Below, in pieces: positions 21,439 through 33,483 of a stretch of DNA of 64,000 nucleotides. The stretch is from Ursus arctos. Taxonomy: Eukaryota > Chordata > Mammalia > Carnivora > Ursidae. The notes beneath the pieces are model-generated. The model had not been told where the DNA came from and did not search any database. It saw only the letters and a list, made by a program, of their open reading frames with translations. The position numbers were made by a program, and so were the translations under genes. Within the stretch, counting starts at the first letter, position 1. The number at the start of each line of letters is the position of its first letter. Location: assembly GCF_023065955.2 (NCBI RefSeq), contig NW_026623100.1:8964501-9028500 (forward strand), written 5' to 3'.

Positions 21439-22089
21439 GGCAGCTCTGAGAGATAAAGGCCACTACTGAACGGCCACAGTGTGTTCTGTTCGCATGCAGG
21501 TGGTGGCCACTTGGAGGAGGATATAGAGGTGGTGGACCTACCCCCAGGGATGACCCAGAAAGGCTACAGAGAATTAGGAGGGAAGGCCACCTCCATCATA
21601 GGAATGATCGTCAACCGCTACAGAGGAGTGAGAGGGATTAGCAGAATATGATGGAAGCACAGATGTGCTCCCATCCAAAATACTGAAAGTTCAGGAACGA
21701 CATAAATGTTTCACATTAGGGAAATGGTTTTTAAATGATTATAGTCATATGGTGGGTAAAAGAGAGATACTAGATAACATGTTTGGAAGCAGATTTTTAC
21801 AAGTTTGAAAAAAGGCCCATCCTCTCTCTTTCTGAGGATCCCTCAGCTCCCTGGCACAGGCCTCCTGACAGACCTGGGAGCCACACAGCTCAGTGAGGGG
21901 TCCTTTCGCAGTTACGCCTGAACTCCTCAGGCCCAAATCTCAGCTCTGCTGCTTCCTATAATAATATAATTGGTGCTCATAGCAATTGTATTCAAATGTA
22001 ACACATCACTAGAGATGTCACCGAGAGCCTTTTCCAGAACAGCAAGGGGGGTGGAATACACCAGCAATGCCCAGCACGGACTTCTAAAA

Positions 22090-22175
22090 CTCACCCAAAG
22101 CTATACTCCTCATGGTACCCACTCTCCCTCCACTCCCCACTTCTCCACTCCACCTACCCTCCCCCTGCCTTCAAG
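22090..22175 (+). repeat. CCT/CAC-rich pyrimidine stretch
   Basis: Low-complexity sequence rich in CCACTC and CCCTCC. No periodic unit. Confidence 0.5.
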
Positions 22176-22289
22176 AATATTGTCTCCTTCCTGAGATCTC
22201 TGTGTCCTTTGCTCTGTAGATTAATGCAACCTGATATACAGGCCTTCCTGGGTCTCTGCCCCACCCTCTCTCTCTGTGCAGCACATTGT

Positions 22290-22445
22290 GGGGTGAGGTG
22301 GGTTGGCAGGATTACACATCATAATAACGTTGTTTTCCTGATAAACAACCATGCCACAGGTTGATGTGATGATTAAAGAAACCACAGATGTAAAACCGCT
22401 AACAATAAGCCTAAAGCATGGAGCAAACTCAATAAATGTTAGTTT
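22290..22445 (+). repeat. MIR 3' part, sense
   Basis: 'tgatgtgatgattaaagaaa', 'aagcctaaagcatggagca' and 'aactcaataaatgttagttt' follow the 3' half of MIR. Confidence 0.6.
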
Positions 22446-22449
22446 CCTT

Positions 22450-23750
22450 CCCCCACCCCCAGATGCAAAGATCAAATGGGTCTGAAAGCATTTTCAAAGT
22501 AGAGCACACAACAGGAATGTCTTCTGATGAAATCACTGCTCTGATGCTGAGATAAAAGGAGGCAAAGAAATGGTCTAACCCATCCGGGTATGGGGGTCAG
22601 CTGTCCTTATATGGGCTGGCTCCCACAATGGGATAGGCACCCCACACTGGAGGGGAGGTCCCAAAAAGTTGGAGATGGTGGGAGGAGCAGGGATGCTTTA
22701 AGGCTAAAAGGGTGAAAAATAGGAAATGTGTCTGGGGGTAGGGGTTGAGACACTGATCTGTGGGCCAATGAAATCCTTCTGGAAGAGTGAGTTAGCAGGG
22801 CACGATCCTTACACGTAGCTGGAAAACAGCATGGTTGGTGCTATTTGTTTCTTTGAAGTCTATTAAATACATACATATGTGATTCACTCCTTCTTTTTCT
22901 AGTGTTTGCCTTCATGATACAACAGGACGCAGAAAGAATGAAAAAAGGCAGTGGTTTGCAGTGCTTTCTAGAAGCCTGGATTCTTTCTCCATGAAGAAGA
23001 TGAAATCATGGAGCCCCATGGGGTTTCAATCAGTGTTCCAGTTATGGACTGAGTTGTGTCCCTCCAAAATTCACATGGCCCTGATGATATCTTGCTCTGC
23101 TCGGACAAGACCTGCTGTGCTTGGTGGGCCAGAAGAGAGGCAACAACTTCACTGGGTTTTCAGACAGTTGAAGCCTGGAAAGTGGTCATTTTCCTTGAAC
23201 CAGCTGTGACAAGCTGAGGACCACATAAGACTCACTGCCGTGGACAAGGCAAGAGCCCTGAGTCAGGAAGAGACCATGGCACCTTGCAGAGGCTCAGTCC
23301 TACATGACAAGTATGGGGATGTGGGGAGGCTCTACTTCGCGGCTTCTAAAGCAAGTGAAATCTGGCTCAGAGGCCCCATCTTGCTGAGCAGGCCTAAAAT
23401 CTGCCTTCGGTGGAACCTCCCACCCCCATCCTGCAGGGTTCCACAAGAACCAGGAACCTTGTGGAGTGCCAGGGAACAGGGGGGAGCCCTTGTCCTTTCA
23501 GGCCCCAGGACTGCCCCACTGTGCACATTGTCCCACGCATGGTCCCTTGGAGGGGGCTCTGCTGCTTAACAGTCACATAGGATGAGTTAATGCTGGGAGC
23601 TACGGGGTCTGTGGTCAAGCCCCTGCAGGACACCACAATCTCTCTCCTCAGAGGTCCTGCCCTCTTGCCAGAGCATTTCCAGGGAGCAGGGTCTGGTCAC
23701 GACACTGATGAGAACCTTGAACTCTTTCCTTCCCAGACGGAGTTAGTTCA
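22450..23750. other. Mostly unique DNA with no supported gene
   Basis: A short stretch near 23040-23080 ('atggactgagttgtgtccct') resembles the start of a common interspersed repeat, but the match does not continue. Opposite-strand frames at 23240-23569 and 23332-23526 overlap and show no domain. Confidence 0.4.
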
Positions 23751-23754
23751 CATG

Positions 23755-23880
23755 CTTTCTCTCTCCCTCTCTCTGTTCTCTCTCTCTCTCTCTGTTTTCT
23801 TTCTCCCTCCCTCCATCCCTCTCTCACACTCTCTCTCTCCCTCTCTCCCCTTCCCTCTTTCTTCCCTCTCTCCCCCTAGG
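23755..23880 (+). repeat. CT-rich microsatellite-like tract
   Basis: About 125 bp of CTCT, CCCT and TTTC units. It creates an apparent Ser/Leu/Pro-rich frame (23590-23889) that is an artefact of composition. Confidence 0.9.
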
Positions 23881-24164
23881 AGAAGCTGAGGATTGCAGAA
23901 AAACAAAAGTTAGGAGGTAAAGTCAAGTCAAACAGGAAGGTGGGGTGCTGGTGGGTAATGGGTAAGAAAGAGGGGACAAAATGCAAATATACACCTTAAC
24001 AATCTCCCCACCACACCTGTTACACATAGCTTTGCTTCCTGCCCCTGGTCTTGGCTCGAGAAAGCCTCAGGGTCCAAGTCAGGCCCAGGAGCCTTGCAAG
24101 CTGCACTCAAGGCCACTGAATGGCATCTCCCTCTATGCATGGACCATGTCTTGCTCATTGTGAC

Positions 24165-24390
24165 AGCTGCTATTTACTGAGGGCATTCCATGTGCTCAGT
24201 GGTTTTGCATCAATTATCTTTAACCTTAATGGTATATGAAAGTAAGTGTTACATTATCAACTTTTAACAGATTGGGACATTGAGTCACAGGCAGGCGATG
24301 CCCCAAAGACCTCACAGCAGAGTTGCCAGAGTGGATTTGAAGCCGGGTCTGAGTGGCTCTAAAGCTGCCCCTCTCAGCACCCAGCCCAGT
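24165..24390 (-). repeat. MIR, antisense
   Basis: 'gctatttactgagggcattc', 'catgtgctcagtggttttgc', 'attgagtcacaggcaggcga' and 'tttgaagccgggtctgagtg' are in antisense MIR order, reaching into the tRNA-like head. Confidence 0.82.
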
Positions 24391-25199
24391 GCCTGCTTCT
24401 GAAAGGTGCTCAGCAAATGCAGCTCCATCCATTTCCTCCATGGGGGAAACGCCAAGAAGGCCGGAGTCAGGACCAACCCTACACTGTACCTCCCTCAGTC
24501 TGCTTAGCTGAAGAAATCCTGCTAAGAAAGGGGATAAATGGTGTGGGGAGAAGAGAAGCTTATTCAACATAAATTTTAAGAACCCCATCTGCTGTTGAAT
24601 AGGAGTCTCCTTCCACTTCCCCGTCAAAGGTAGAGGCACACAGGCTGGAGAGCACTGGGTGAACGAAATGAATTCTATGGGTGCTCTTCTCCTACTCCTA
24701 CTCCTTCTGGGGTTCAGCTTTATGGCTTCAGACATGGGGAAGTGTTCCTATTCTCTTTACACAGATCACATTATGAACGGAATCTGTTTTAGAAGAACAT
24801 TTCTAGACAACAGCTCGTGTTTCAGACCCTGAAGCATCCTCCTTATAGCACCACATATAGCTTGGGGGGCGGGGTGTGTAGCTGTGGGAGCGTGCGTGTG
24901 AAATGTGAGTGAGTTTATTTGTCTATCAGCCCCGCTGCCTGGCTCCCCCATTAGCCACCTCTGCAGTATCAGGACTATTCAACAGGGGCACAGTACAGCC
25001 ACAGGAATCTTCAGCAAACCTGCCATTCACAGGAACACCTTTATTTCTGCCCTGACAACAAAGCCCGTCGAGTTGGAGGGCTCCAGAGCCACTCTCTTTA
25101 GGCATTCTTCAACTTTGTTTCCTCTGGTGCTACCTTCTCTGAAGTCGTTATTACTCATTAGGTATATTACACACAGAGAAAAAGTAGGTCAAGGATTAT

Positions 25200-25227
25200 A
25201 AAAAAAAAAAGAAAAGAAAAGAAAAAA
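25200..25227 (+). repeat. A-rich (AAAAG)n tract
   Basis: Ten As followed by three AAAAG units. No SINE body is attached on either side. Confidence 0.85.
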
Positions 25228-25784
25228 TCACCTTCAGGAGAAGCATTCATACTGTATAAAGCTGTTTTGAACTTGCATGAGATTTTTTAAAGGGGGAAGT
25301 ACTTTGTGTAGGCCTGGCTGCCGTCACAGCTGTCTTAGGAATAAGTGCCCATCCCAGAGCCTTTCATATGTTAAACACGTGATCTCAGAATTCCATTTTT
25401 AAAAGATAATTCTGCCCAGTGGGTAAGCAACCTTTATGTCTAGGTTCTATACAATATAGGCCCCCTTGAGTCTCCCCAGCTGAACAGGAACAAGGGACTC
25501 CTGAGAACCTCCCGTAAATGGACAGAAAGAATGAGAGAGAAAAATGTGAGCCCAACCCTCTGGACAACACATGCCTCTCAGGGTCAGAGCAAGGCCACTG
25601 GGCACTGTGCCCAAGGGAGTCTTAGAAAGTCAGAAGCTTTGGAAAGAAACATCCCAGATCATTCTGCTCTGACACACACCTGCTCCATGCTAGAAGCTCT
25701 GCTGCTGAAATGAGTATATTTAGGAGGAATAAAAGGTACACTAGGATCAAGGTGACAGGTTTCAAGGTGTCTAGAATTAAGGCT

Positions 25785-26179
25785 TCCTGGCTATGACAGT
25801 TAATTTCATTGATTTGGTGAATTGTTAATTTGATGGTTAATTTGGCTGCGCCATGGTGCTTAGCGATGTAGTAAAACATTCTGGTTGTTTCTGTGAGGGT
25901 GGTTTTAAATGAGGTCAGGACTCTGAATAGAGCAGACTGCCCTCCATAATGTAGAGGGGCCTCATCCAATCAGTGGAGGGCCTAAAGGAAACAGAACCTT
26001 ACTTCCCCTGAGGAGAATGGAATTCTACAGACAGATGGCCTTCAGACCTGAACTGCAGCACTGGCTCTTCTCTGGTCCTCCAGCCTCCCAGCCCACCCTG
26101 CCTTATTTGGACTTCCCAGCCTCTATAATCACACAGATAATATAGTAGATATAAATAATCTCTCTCTGTAGATAGACAA

Positions 26180-26217
<38 letters not shown>

Positions 26218-26350
26218 GATTGATAGATAGATAGATAGATAGATAGATGATAGATAGATACAGATCGATCTCCGGAGAGAGAGAGGGAGAGAGAGAAACA
26301 TACAGACATCCTATTGGTTCCATTTTTCTGGAGAATCCTGACTAATACAC
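25785..26350 (+). repeat. Old L1M-like 3'-end repeat with embedded microsatellite
   Basis: The order 'tttgatggttaatttggctg', 'ctggttgtttctgtgaggg', 'actgccctccataatgtag', 'cctcatccaatcagtggag', 'ctcttctctggtcctccag', 'ttcccagcctctataatcac' and 'cctattggttccatttttct' ending 'ctgactaatac' is a very common mammalian interspersed repeat. I believe it is an L1M-class 3' region; the exact name is uncertain. A GATA microsatellite has expanded within its AT-rich section. Confidence 0.75.
26180..26261 (+). repeat. (GATA)n microsatellite
   Basis: About 20 tetranucleotide units, interrupted once or twice by GATGATTGA. The minus-strand translation is the Ser-Ile-Tyr-Leu repeat seen in three frames, which is not protein coding. 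A GA-rich run at 26274-26296 follows. Confidence 0.97.
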
Positions 26351-26359
26351 TGGAGGAAG

Positions 26360-27950
26360 AGGGCCTTGACCTAGGACTTAATGGAAGGAGGAATGCAGTA
26401 GGTAGTGTGGCATAGCCATGTTATCTGGGCTTGAGTGTGAGACCTGGTCCTAGGCTGCCCTGGGTGGGGGTGTGCTCCACATGCCCAGGCTGCTGTGGCT
26501 GCTTGCTGCTCTTGCTTTTCAGGGAATAACCTAGCTGGACTGCCTTTCCATGCTGGGCTATTATGATGGTGTCCAGAGGTCTATAAGCATTAGCTCATGA
26601 AATCTTGTTTTTCTCTCTTTCACAAAGGGAGTAAGGGAGAGAGAGGGAGGGAGGGAGCAAGAAAGCTGGACTAGCATTTAGCTCTGCTAAATGGTTCTAT
26701 GCTTCCCTGGGAAGGAGCCCATGGTGTCCTGCACGTCCTTCACTCTACAATGGGACCACATCACCGTAGTATGCCATCACTGAGCTGGTTGGCTAAGAAA
26801 GCAGCATCCCTGCTTTTCTAGAAACTTCCATACAATATAATTCTCTATGGAAAGTATTTAACAATTGTGGGTTGTGACTCTGATCAGGAAGTAAGCATCT
26901 GATAAAACAACAGCATGTGGTTAAAGGCAAAGACACCCCCAAATCTTTAATTATTTTAAAGAGTGAAAGTGTGTGAAAAGTCTTATAATATTAGAGCTAA
27001 AACGTACCATTAGGGAGGATTTAATCTACTTTTTCAAATGAAGAACAAGATCCAGATAATTATGTGGAATATTTATAGTACTTACAACGCATCTCATTGA
27101 GCAGATCTGAGAATAGAACCTACATTTCCAAATAAGCATATTCCATTTACCACACTTTAAGAAGGTCCTTGAGAAGGGGTAGTTGTACACTGTCTACAGA
27201 TTTGTGGTAATGGCCATAACTTTTTCTGAATGCATAAAAGTCTACTCTATTCATGTTCTCACTAAAATTAATGTGCTCACTGTAAAATCTGCTAAATAAT
27301 TGTAAAAACGATGATTGCTGTTCTTTCTTAGAGTTTACCTGGGCTTTGAGGAGACAGTTTGGATAGCCAACATCTCTTTAAATTGCTATCCAGGGGACAC
27401 TTAATTGACGATTTTTTTTTCTCAACAACAGTTCCTATAATAGGAAGTGACCTTTAAAGTCATTCTGGAGAGGGTTCCTTTCTAAAAGTAGCTATTATAT
27501 TCTTTAAACACTGCATTAACTGATTGGCAAAATGGAAACTCGACTGTTCAGTGGGGGAAGGCAAACCAGAGCAATATACGATCAAGTGGTAAATCCATGG
27601 GCAGAGGGTGTAAGGGCGGTGGGAATGCTACCAATGTGAAGACAACAGCAGGAGGTGTCGACTCTGAGAACTGGAGGATGGAGTCAGGGCAGCGTCTGCA
27701 AAGATGACTATAGAGGACATGGGGGACTAGAGAGCACACCGATATTGATTTTAATGCAAATGGTTGCAGTCTCTTATTGCTCCTTTTTTCCCCTCCTACA
27801 GTTGAATCAGCACTTCTTCCTATCTTCATGCAAAGAGATACTTTTGATTTCCAGGCATCATTCTCTTCCTACTTTCCATGCTGGAAGCCTTGCATTGCTA
27901 CTGTGGCAGCCTTAACTAGATAGAATATCAAAATCTTCAAACTTCTTTAT
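26360..27950. other. Unique DNA with no supported gene
   Basis: Includes a short GGGA-rich patch near 26630-26660 and a T8-9 run near 27412. Opposite-strand frames at 27548-27829 and 27655-27915 overlap and have no recognisable domain. Confidence 0.4.
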
Positions 27951-28029
27951 TCCGGCCTCCACCTCACAACACATCAAAATTGCCCTAGCCAATGACCACC
28001 ATATAACTATACAGCCCAATCCAATGAAA

Positions 28030-28262
28030 ACTTTTCAGTGTTCATTCTTATATGACTTTTCAACAGCTTTTGGTATAGCTTGGCCACTCTCTCCTTGAAA
28101 CACTTTTCTCTCTTGTTTCTGGGATATTATACTCCCAGCACCTCTGCTATTCTGTCCGTCCTTCTGCATTGCCAGAAACTCTTCCACTATACAATGTAAA
28201 CGTGATGGGGGTCCCTCAGGGCTTGGTCCTGGGTCATCTTCCCTTTTGCCCCACTCTCTTGC
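28030..28262 (+). pseudogene. L2/CR1-clade reverse transcriptase fossil
   Basis: The frame at 28208-28246 reads G-V-P-Q-G-L-V-L-G-H-L-P-F, matching the conserved non-LTR reverse transcriptase block usually written GVPQGSVLGPLLF that precedes the YADD site. Upstream nucleotides around 28060-28160 resemble the preceding L2 region ('actctctccttgaaacactt'), but in shifted frames. The YADD block itself is not found downstream. Ancient, inactive. Confidence 0.65.
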
Positions 28263-28439
28263 TCTCTAAGAGAATTGCCTGCCCTGCCCAGAAATACCAA
28301 GGTATCCCAGAAGTAGTGGTAGGTAGAACCCTCCCCAGTAAAAGAAACCCAACATCCAGGCCAGGCAAAAGCCTTCTTATTCCCTCAGGCAGCAGCAGCA
28401 ACAGCAACAGCAGGGACCAGCTGGAGCCCAACAGCACCA

Positions 28440-29856
28440 GATAAGACAGGCAGATCAAAGACTCTGAAAATTAAACTGTTATTGGAACTAGAGCCTACAA
28501 AAGTAAGGCAAGACACACATACTAAACCTAAACAGGGTATACGACTAATATGAAAGATAATAGGACCCAGTATCCTAAAATAATAGACAAAGTTTCTAAG
28601 ATAGAATTTAAAAAATTACCTGTCAGACCAAGAACCAAAAAAATCACATCTTGAATGAGGAAAGACAAAGAAACTAACACCCACACTGAGATGACACAGG
28701 GATTGAAATTATTGATGAGATTTCTAAAGTAGCCATTATAAAAATGCTTCAATAATCAATAACAAATTCTCTTGAAATAAATGAAAAAATCTGAGTAAAG
28801 AAACAGAAGCTATAAAGAAAAAGAACCAAATTAAAATTACAGACCTGAAAACATACTGACAGAAATTAGAAAAACCTTACTGGATGGGCTCAATAGTTGA
28901 ATGGAGATGAGAGAGGATAGAATCAGTGGACTTGCAGAGAGACAACAGAAGTCACTCAATTTGAAAAACAGAGAAAACAGACTGAAAAAAACGATCAGAG
29001 ATTCAGAGAACTGGGAAATGGTAAGAAAAGACCCAACCTTTATAACCTTAAGAGTCCCAGAAGGAGAGGAGAAAGAGGGCAATGAAAGAGTATTGGAAGA
29101 AACAATGACTAAAAATGTCTTGAATTTGGCAAAAGACACAAACCTACAGATCCAAGAAGCTACATGAAACTCAAACAGTATAAGCCCAAAGCAATCCACA
29201 TCAAAACACCATAATTTAACTTCTAAAACTAAAATCAAAGAGAAGTCTTGAAATCAGTCAAACAGAAACACTACCTTACACGTAGGGGAAGAGCAATTTG
29301 AATTTTTCTCATATGAAATCATGGAAGCCAGAAGAAAGTGGCATACTTTTCAAGTGCTAAGAGAGAAGAATTGCCAACTGCAAATTCTGTATCTGGTAAA
29401 ATTCTCCTTCTGGAATGAAGAGATAAAAAAGATTCTCAAGCAAAGGAAAATTAAAAGAGTTTATTGCTAGCATACCTACACTGAAAGGTTGGCTAACAGA
29501 AGTTCTGCAAACAGAAAGGAAATGATAAAAGAAAGAATCTCAGACTACTGGAAAGAAAAAGGGAACAACGAAAAGGGCAGAAATAAGGATACTGTAAACA
29601 ATTTTTTTCTTCATAAGCTTTAGAAATCATATTTGATTATTGAAATAAAAATTATAACACCATCTGATGTGCAAGAAAATTATATTTAAAAGTGAGGAAG
29701 GTAAAAGGACCAAATGGAACTAAGATTTCCATACCTCAACTGAAGGTAAAATATTGATATCAGTAGACTGTAATAAGTCACATGTATATAGTGTGATACT
29801 CAGAGTAACCACTATAAAACCTTTACAAAGAGATAGTCTCAAAGACACTATAAATA
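28440..29856 (+). mobile_element. Nearly full-length L1M: ORF1 and linker (part 1)
   Basis: Carries a decayed ORF1. The frame at 28901-29167 reads an Arg/Lys/Asn-rich, coiled-coil-like stretch, then V-P-E-G-E-E and L-Q-I-Q-E-A, hallmarks of the L1 ORF1 RNA-binding protein. Downstream sequence ('gccagaagaaagtggcatac') continues ORF1, followed by a long AT-rich linker. Stops and frameshifts interrupt it. The 5' border is approximate and the 5' untranslated region is not recognised. Confidence 0.88.
28901..29167 (+). pseudogene. L1 ORF1 protein fragment
   Basis: An 88-residue open piece of L1 ORF1p, the trimeric RNA chaperone of the L1 particle. Features seen are a basic, polar N-terminal part like the coiled coil, then the RRM-type core with V-P-E-G-E-E and the N-L-A-K-D-T...I-Q-E-A segment. 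It ends at a stop inside the domain. The original protein is several times longer, so this is a fragment of a dead gene. Confidence 0.75.
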
Positions 29857-30044
29857 TAGGCACCTGAGTGGCACAGTCAGTTAAGGGTCCAACGCTTGGT
29901 TTTGGCTCAGGTGGTGATCTCAGGATTGTGAGATGGAGTCCTGAGTCAGGCTCTGCACTCAGCAGGGAATCTGCTTGGGTTTCTCTCTCCTCCCTCTCCA
30001 TCTGCCTCTTTCTCTCAAATAAATAAATAAATCTTTTTTAAAAA
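29857..30044 (+). mobile_element. CAN-SINE in L1M (first insertion)
   Basis: Head 'ggcacctgagtggcacagtc', central 'tcaggtggtgatctcagga' and tail of AAATA units, AATCTTTTTT and As. A perfect 12-bp target duplication, acactataaata, lies at 29845-29856 and 30045-30056. It splits the ORF1-ORF2 linker of the L1M. Confidence 0.95.
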
Positions 30045-33000
30045 ACACTATAAATAAATTACTATGGAATCTTAAAATTATTCAAGTAACCTGCAAGAAG
30101 TCAAGAAATGTGAAACAGAGGAATGAGAAGCAAAAGAAACAAATAGAAACTAAATAATAAAATGGCAGATTTAAGCACTAACATATAAATAATTACCTTA
30201 AATTTAAATGACCTAAATACTCCAAATGGCAGATTGGATTTTAAAAAATAACCCAACTGTTTACATAAAAACTCATCTCAAATTCAGTGACACAGGTAGG
30301 TTAAAAGTAAAAGATGGGAAAAATAAGCCATGAAAACAATTTTTTAAAAAATCAGGATTGATTTTATTTTAATATCCTATAAAGAAGACTTCAGAGCAAA
30401 GAAAACCATTAGAGATAAAGAGGAACGTTACATAAAGGTAAAGGGATCAATCCATAAAGATGATATAATAGTCTTAAATGTAAATGCACTGAACAACTGA
30501 GTCTCAAAATACAGGAAGCAAAAACTGATAGGAAAAATAGAAAAATCCACAATTAGAGCTGAAGGCTTCAACATTTTCCTCTCAGACACTGAAAGAACTG
30601 CTGGATTGAAAATCAGCAATGATACAGAAGATCTGAAGAACACAATCAAACAATAGGACCTACTTGGCATATGCAGTACACTACACCAAACAGCACTAAA
30701 CTAAACATTCTTTTTTCCAGTGCCCATGGAACAGTCACCAAAGTAGACTATGTTATGGGCCATATAACAAACCTCAACAAATTTTAAAGCATTGAAATCA
30801 TAGTGTCGTCTCTGGCCACAATGGAATCAAACAAGAAATCAACAACAGAAAAATAATTAGGTAACTGGAAAATAAACAACACAATTATAAACAATTCGTG
30901 GGTCAAAGGAATCTAAAGGGAAATTTTAAAAAATACATAGAACTGAATGAAAACAAAAATACAGCATATCAAAATTTGTGGGATGCAAATAAAGGAATAA
31001 TGTGAAGAAATTTATGGCCCTAAATGCTCTCGTTAGAGAAGAGGAAGATCTAAAATCAATAATCTGTGTTCCTACATCAAGAAAGTAAAAGAAAAGAGCA
31101 AAATAATCCCAAAGCAAGCAAAAGAAAGGAAGGAGTAGAGATGAATGAAATTTAAAATGGGAAAAGAATAGAGAAAATCGGTAAGAAAATAAAAGTCAGT
31201 TTTTCAAAAACAATCAATAAGACTGATAAATCTCCAACAAGACTGGAAAAAATAAAATGAAAGACAGATCATCAATATTAGAAATGAAATGGGGTATACC
31301 ATGACAAATCCTGCATACATTAAAAAGTTAATAAGGGAATATTATGAATAACATTAAACCCATGTATTTGACAACTTCAAAGAAGTGGACCAATTCTTTA
31401 AAAAGCACAAACTACCACATGAACCAAGACGAAGTAGATAATCAGAGTAACTAACTATTAAAGAAATCACGTTAATAACTGAAAAGTTTCCACAAAAGAA
31501 ATCTCTAGGCCACTACAGAATTCTTACAAACATTTAAAGAATTAACACCAGTTTTATACAATCTCCTCCAGTAAGCAGAACAAGAGGGAACATGTCCCAA
31601 CTCATTTTATAAAGCTAATATCACCCTAATACTAAAACCAGAAAAAAAAACAGTGCAAAGAAAATAACAGACCAAAAACTCTTGTGAAATTAGATGTTAA
31701 AACCCTCAGCAAAATATTCACAACCCTCATCCAATATGTGTAAAAAGAATTATACACCATAAACAAGTGGGATTTCTTTCAGGTATGCAAGTCTGATTCA
31801 ATATTCAAAAAAATCATTCAATGTTAGGCTTCATATCAGTAAGCTAATGTAGAAATATCATATAATCATATCAGTTGGCACAAAAAAAGTATTTGATAAA
31901 ATCCAACACAGCTCATAATAAAAATCTCAACAAGTTAGGAGTTGAAAGAAATAACCTCAACTTGACAAAGAATTTCTACAAAAAAAAAAAAAAAAAAGAC
32001 AACGAATCTTATACTTAATGAGGAAAAGACTGAATGCTTTCCCCAGGGATCCACTAAAAACCTTCTAGAACTACTGAGTGAGCTCAGTAAGCTCACAAGA
32101 TACAAAACCAACAAAGAAAATGACCTGCATTTCTATATACAAACAATGAACATGTGGAATCAAAATAAAAAATATACCATTTATAATCACTCCAAAGAAA
32201 ATGAAATACTTACAGGTACACTTAACAAAACATGTACAGGATCCCTATGCTGAAAATTCTAAAATGTGATGAAAGAAATAAAGACCTAAATATATGGTGA
32301 GCCATACTGTGTTCATGGACTGGAACACTCAACGTAGTAAAGATGTCAACTCTCCCTAAATTGATCGACAGGTTTACTGCAATTGCTAACAAAATCCAAG
32401 CAAGGTTTTCTGTAGACATAGACAATCTTATTCTAAAACTTACACGGTAAAGCACAGGCCCTAGAATAGCTAAAACAATCCTGACAAAGAACAATAAAGT
32501 GGGAGGAATCATGGTACCTATTATTAAGGCCTGTGTATAACTACAGTAGTCAAAATAGCATGGTAGTGACAGAGGGCTACATGCATAGATCAATGGAAAA
32601 ATAGCAAACTCAGAAATAGACCCACACAAATATGCCCAATTAATTTTTGACAAGGTGCGAAGGCAACTCAAAAGAGGAAGGATAGCCTTTTCAATAAATG
32701 CTTTTGGAGCGACTGGACATTTGTAGGCCAAAAAAATGAACCACAAGATAAACCTCACACTTTACACAAAATTAATTCAAAATGCATTATGGATTTAGAG
32801 GGTAAAATGAAAAACTATAAACTTTCAGGGGAAAAAAAAAAACTGTAGGAAAAAGTCTTCAGGAACCAGAACTACGCAAAGAATTCTTAGACTTGACACC
32901 AAAAGCATGATGCATAGAAGGAAAAATTGGCAAGATGGTCCTCATCAAAATTTAATACCTTTGCTCTGTGACAGCTCATGTTCAAAGGATGAAAAACCAA

Positions 33001-33281
33001 GCTATAGACTGGAAGAAAATATTCACAGACTACATATTGGACAAAGGACTAGTATCCAGGCTATATAAAGAAGGCACAAAACTCAGTAGCAAATACCAAA
33101 CAATCCAATTACAAAATGGGCAAAAGACATGTATAGACATTTCACCAAAGAGGATCTACAGATGGTAAACAGGCACATGAAAAGATGTGCAATGTCATTA
33201 GCCATGAGGAAAATGCCAATTAAAAGCAATGAGACACCACTATACATGTATCATAATGACTGAAATAAAAAATAGTGACAA
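30045..33281 (+). mobile_element. L1M ORF2 body (part 2)
   Basis: The endonuclease start is recognisable near 30160 ('atggcagatttaagcactaa'), followed by 'gacttcagagcaaagaaaac', 'caaaaactgataggaaaaat' and RT landmarks such as 'gggatttctttcaggtatgc' and 'taaagcacaggccctagaat'. Around 32046 the sequence jumps from 'gaatgctttcccc' to 'ccactaaaaaccttctagaa', so the RT active-site block is deleted. A 20-base A-run interrupts near 31979. The 178-residue minus-strand frame at 32222-32758 is antisense to this ORF2 and not a gene. Confidence 0.9.
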
Positions 33282-33483
33282 GCGGTGCCTGGGTGGCTCA
33301 GTCGGTTAGGCATCCGACTCTTGATTTCGGCTCAGGTCATGATCTCAGGCCCTGCGTTGGGCTCCGCATTCAGCAGGGAGTCCATTGAGATTCTTTCCCT
33401 CTGCCCCTCCCGGCCTCCCCATGTATGATCTCTCACTCTCTCTCTCTCTCTCTAAAGGAAATAAATAAATAAATCTTAAAAAC
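33282..33483 (+). mobile_element. CAN-SINE in L1M (second insertion)
   Basis: Classic caniform SINEC head 'ggtgcctgggtggctcagtc', 'gactcttgatttcggctcag', a (CT)n stretch and AAATA tail. A perfect 12-bp target duplication, aaatagtgacaa, lies at 33270-33281 and 33484-33495. Confidence 0.96.

Noticed and set aside
23590..23889. Ser/Leu/Pro-rich plus-strand frame
   Set aside because: Created by a CT-rich low-complexity tract.
26103..26323. Ser-Ile-Tyr-Leu repeat proteins on the minus strand
   Set aside because: Translations of a GATA microsatellite.
28169..28444. 91-codon plus frame considered as a gene
   Set aside because: Only the short RT-like motif is meaningful; the frame continues into unrelated sequence. 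Kept as a LINE fossil.
32222..32758. 178-codon hydrophobic minus-strand frame
   Set aside because: Antisense of L1M ORF2. A-rich L1 sequence gives F/L/I-rich antisense frames.
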